From NCBI GenBank assembly GCA_027941995.1, contig CP115966.1, forward strand, positions 1,736,001 through 1,800,000: a stretch of 64,000 bases of DNA, written 5' to 3'. The DNA comes from Erythrobacteraceae bacterium WH01K. Its GTDB lineage: Bacteria; Pseudomonadota; Alphaproteobacteria; Sphingomonadales; Sphingomonadaceae. Below, in pieces: positions 61,632-64,000 of the stretch (the first letter of the stretch is position 1; every line of letters begins with the position of its first letter). Made by a program: the position numbers and the translations under genes. The notes beneath the pieces are model-generated. The model did no database searches, was not told where the DNA came from, and worked only from the letters and a program-made list of their open reading frames with translations.

Positions 61632-62552
61632 TCAGGCTTCGGGCAGGAAGTCCGGCACCGACAGATACCGCTCGCCGGTATCGTAATTGAAGCCCATGAT
61701 CCGGCTGCCCGCATCGAGGTCAGGCAGCTTCTTCGCAATCGCCGCCAGCGTCGCCCCGCTCGAAATGCCTACCAGCATGCCTTCTTCGGCTGCGGCGCGC
61801 CGAGCCATGTCCTTGGCCGCTTCGGCATCGACCTGGATCGCGCCGTTGATGGACTGGGTGTGCAGGTTCTCGGGAATGAAGCCCGCGCCGATGCCCTGGA
61901 TCGGGTGAGGGCCGGGCTGCCCGCCATTGATGACCGGCGAGAGCGCGGGTTCGACACCATAAGCCTTCATCTCAGGCCAATGCTTCTTCAGTTCCTCGGC
62001 ACAGCCGGTCAGGTGGCCACCTGTGCCGACGCCGGTAATCATCGCATCGATCGGCGTGTCGCGGAAATCGTCGAGGATTTCCTGCGCGGTCGTGCGCGTA
62101 TGCACCTTCCAGTTGCTGTCATTGTCGAACTGGCTCGGCATCCATGCGCCCTCGGTCTGCGAGACGATCTCACCCGCCCGTTCGATCGCGCCTTTCATCC
62201 CCTTCGCCTTGTCCGTCAGGTCGAATGTCGCGCCATAGGCGAGCATCAGGCGGCGGCGCTCCAGGCTCATGCTTTCCGGCATGACGAGCACCAGCTTGTA
62301 ACCCTTGACCGCGGCGACCATTGCCAGGCCGATGCCGGTATTGCCGCTGGTGGGTTCGACGATGGTGCCCCCCGGCTGCAATTTGCCCGCCGCCTCCGCA
62401 TCCTCGACCATGGCGAGGGCGATACGGTCCTTGATCGAACCGCCGGGATTGGCGCGCTCCGACTTGATCCAGACCTCGTGGTCCGGGAACAGCTTGGCCA
62501 TTCTGATATGCGGCGTTCCGCCGATGGTCTGGAGGATCGTGTCGGCCTTCAT
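61632..62552 (-). CDS. cysK: Cysteine synthase A (O-acetylserine sulfhydrylase)
   Basis: 306 residues. PLP lysine in [13 protein letters not shown], phosphate loop and substrate site [13 protein letters not shown], and [10 protein letters not shown], ending with VPDFLPEA. It makes cysteine from O-acetylserine and sulfide. The start overlaps the MFS gene by 4 bases (ATGA), and the flavoprotein gene follows 21 bases later, so the three probably form one transcript. Confidence 0.95.
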   Translation of the reverse strand: MKADTILQTIGGTPHIRMAKLFPDHEVWIKSERANPGGSIKDRIALAMVEDAEAAGKLQPGGTIVEPTSGNTGIGLAMVAAVKGYKLVLVMPESMSLERRRLMLAYGATFDLTDKAKGMKGAIERAGEIVSQTEGAWMPSQFDNDSNWKVHTRTTAQEILDDFRDTPIDAMITGVGTGGHLTGCAEELKKHWPEMKAYGVEPALSPVINGGQPGPHPIQGIGAGFIPENLHTQSINGAIQVDAEAAKDMARRAAAEEGMLVGISSGATLAAIAKKLPDLDAGSRIMGFNYDTGERYLSVPDFLPEA

Positions 62553-63865
62553 GGGATGTTCTCCTGCAATCTTTCTTCTGGATACTCTTCGTCCAACTCG
62601 GGCGGCGGGTCAAAGGTCCGCGTCGTACGCAGCACCGGGAACAGGGTGCTCCACAAGGCGACTGTCACGATCGCACCGATACCGCCTGCGACGACGGCCG
62701 CAACCGGACCCACCAGGCTGGCAAGCCAGCCCGACCACGCATCGCCGCCTTCGTTGCTGGCGCTGATGGTGAGCAGGCTGGCGGAGGAAACCCGGCCGCG
62801 CTTGTCATCGGGCGTATGCAACTGGACCAGCGACTGGCGGATATAGACGCTGAACATGTCGGCCGCCCCGACGATGAACAGCATCGCGAGGCTGAGCGGC
62901 ATGTAGGTGGAGAAACCGAATACGATCGTCGCCACACCGAATATGGCAACCGCCCACAGCATCTTCGGGCCGACATTGGTCCGGAGCGGGCGGAAGCTGA
63001 AGAAGACCGCCGTCAGCGCGGCCCCGACAGCCGGCGCCATGGCAAGCTGCGCAAGACCGGTCTCGCCAACCTGCAGGATGTCGCGCGCATAGACCGGGAA
63101 CAGCGCCGTCGCACCGGCCAGGAAGACGGCAAAGAGGTCGAGCGTGATCGCCCCGAGCACCATCTTGTTTTGCACCACGTATTTCACACCGTCCACGATC
63201 TGTCCGATGGGCCGCTGCGCTCCGACAATGGCAGAGCGCGGGACATTGCCGATGGTCGAAAGTGCCACGATTGCGAGCAGGAACAGCAGGCAGGCGATGA
63301 GATAGGGAAGGGATGGCAGTATGGCGTAGGTATAGCCGCCTACCGCCGGCCCGACGATCATGCCTGCCTGCCACGCAATCGAGGACAGGGCGATGGCGTT
63401 GGGCAGGATTGCCTTGGGCACCAGATTGGGGGCCAGGGCGGACAGGGCCGGCCCGTTGAAAGCGCGCACGATGCCCAGCACGATGGCGACCGCGAAGAGT
63501 GACGGCAGAGACAGCGAGCCGTGCCACGTCAGCCAGGCCAGCAATGCAGCGCAGCCGAGCTGCAACAGGATGGTCATTCGCCCGAGCAGGGTCCGGCTGA
63601 AGCGATCCGCCGCCAGTCCTGCAAACGGCGTCAGCAGGAACAGAGGAATGAACTGCAGCAGGCCGATCAGCGCCAGTTGCCCCGATGCACCTGCCACGCT
63701 CATCCCGCTGTCGCGCGCCAGGTTATAGGTCTGCCACCCGATGATCAGCATCATCGCATACTGGCCAAGCGTCATGCTGAGACGCGCGAACCAGTAGGCG
63801 CGGAAGTTGTGTACCTTCAGCGGGTGGGTCGGCTGCGGGGCGGTATCGGTCGGTGCAGTACTCAC
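62549..63865 (-). CDS. MFS transporter (EntS/MFS_3-like exporter)
   Basis: 438 residues, about 12 hydrophobic spans. The N-terminal half contains [15 protein letters not shown], the A-like loop of MFS_3 exporters such as EntS, with [20 protein letters not shown] at the start. Substrate not evident. It starts the operon MFS-cysK-flavoprotein, so a link to sulfur or amino acid metabolites is possible but unproven. Confidence 0.88.
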   Translation of the reverse strand: MSTAPTDTAPQPTHPLKVHNFRAYWFARLSMTLGQYAMMLIIGWQTYNLARDSGMSVAGASGQLALIGLLQFIPLFLLTPFAGLAADRFSRTLLGRMTILLQLGCAALLAWLTWHGSLSLPSLFAVAIVLGIVRAFNGPALSALAPNLVPKAILPNAIALSSIAWQAGMIVGPAVGGYTYAILPSLPYLIACLLFLLAIVALSTIGNVPRSAIVGAQRPIGQIVDGVKYVVQNKMVLGAITLDLFAVFLAGATALFPVYARDILQVGETGLAQLAMAPAVGAALTAVFFSFRPLRTNVGPKMLWAVAIFGVATIVFGFSTYMPLSLAMLFIVGAADMFSVYIRQSLVQLHTPDDKRGRVSSASLLTISASNEGGDAWSGWLASLVGPVAAVVAGGIGAIVTVALWSTLFPVLRTTRTFDPPPELDEEYPEERLQENIP

Positions 63866-63924
63866 CCGCGCGCCATGGCAGGCGCAAACGGGCGAGGGAA
63901 GGGGTTAGCCGACTGGCATGGACC

Positions 63925-64000
63925 CTATCGTGTCTTTCGCAGGCGGGGATTGGGCTGCAGCGAATCGATAATCTGCAGGAAATCGTCGAGCCGGACGATC
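63925..64000 (-). CDS. C-terminal end of a gene entering from the right (partial)
   Basis: Open to the window edge, ending TAG at 63927-63925. The last 24 residues contain VRLDDFLQIIDSLQPNPRLR. They do not identify a family. It is on the same strand as the MFS gene, with a 59-base gap. Confidence 0.5.
   Translation of the reverse strand, partial: IVRLDDFLQIIDSLQPNPRLRKTR

Overview
GC-rich chromosomal segment of an alphaproteobacterium. Gene content and order (yqeY-dnaG-rpoD, rpiB-glyA-nrdR, mreBCD-mrdA-rodA, a DUF4170 protein, an HTH-fused RibB, PEP-CTERM and Tat-lipoprotein cargo) point to Sphingomonadales, most likely Erythrobacteraceae; this is inferred from protein content, not from a database search. 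The window is about 90% coding, mostly core housekeeping genes. It has one tRNA, no rRNA, no CRISPR array, and no insertion sequence or prophage that I can recognise.

Layout. 0-4 kb: end of queA, an ABC-2 exporter pair, a DUF481 outer-membrane protein and tgt, all on the + strand. 4-6 kb: an S9-type peptidase gene broken by a frameshift and an amber codon. 6-11.5 kb: rpsD, a chorismate mutase, two tandem secreted paralogues, then the leftward run rpiB-glyA-small membrane protein-nrdR-trmJ. 11.6-19.2 kb: a membrane M28 peptidase and the leftward set yqeY-lipoprotein-dnaG-rpoD-DUF2059. 19.3-24.9 kb: carA, an AT-rich winged-helix/membrane gene fitted exactly between carA and carB, carB, greA. 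24.9-27.8 kb: a leftward block of small envelope/stress proteins. 27.9-31.5 kb: eno, ribH, an HTH-RibB fusion with a likely operator, tRNA-Lys(CUU). 31.7-37.4 kb: the rod-shape operon mreB-mreC-mreD-mrdA-rodA. 37.6-49.6 kb: mutL, a MaoC hydratase, a glutaredoxin-MauE fusion, DUF1206, ychF, a Tat-exported SDR, a TPR lipoprotein, a PEP-CTERM protein, pth, rplY and two TraB/GumN paralogues. 49.7-55.8 kb: glyQ-glyS and ppdK. 55.8-60.4 kb: a SAM methyltransferase, comF, a probable small RNA on the - strand, hisI, a MerR regulator and an acyl-CoA dehydrogenase. 60.4-64 kb: a leftward operon MFS-cysK-D-amino-acid-oxidase-like flavoprotein, then the end of one more gene.

Most notable items. (1) The flavoprotein at 60462-61610 has the motif order of D-amino-acid oxidase circularly permuted: the canonical C-terminal segment precedes the FAD-binding glycine motif, behind a Tat/lipoprotein signal. 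(2) A compositionally foreign winged-helix membrane gene shares one base with carA and one with carB. (3) A helix-turn-helix domain is fused to RibB, with a perfect inverted repeat under its probable promoter. (4) A stretch between comF and hisI has stems whose mismatches become G-U pairs only on the - strand, so it is probably an unannotated small RNA with its own terminator. (5) GlyS is about 85 residues longer than the E. coli protein, with the extra material in an AT-richer patch.
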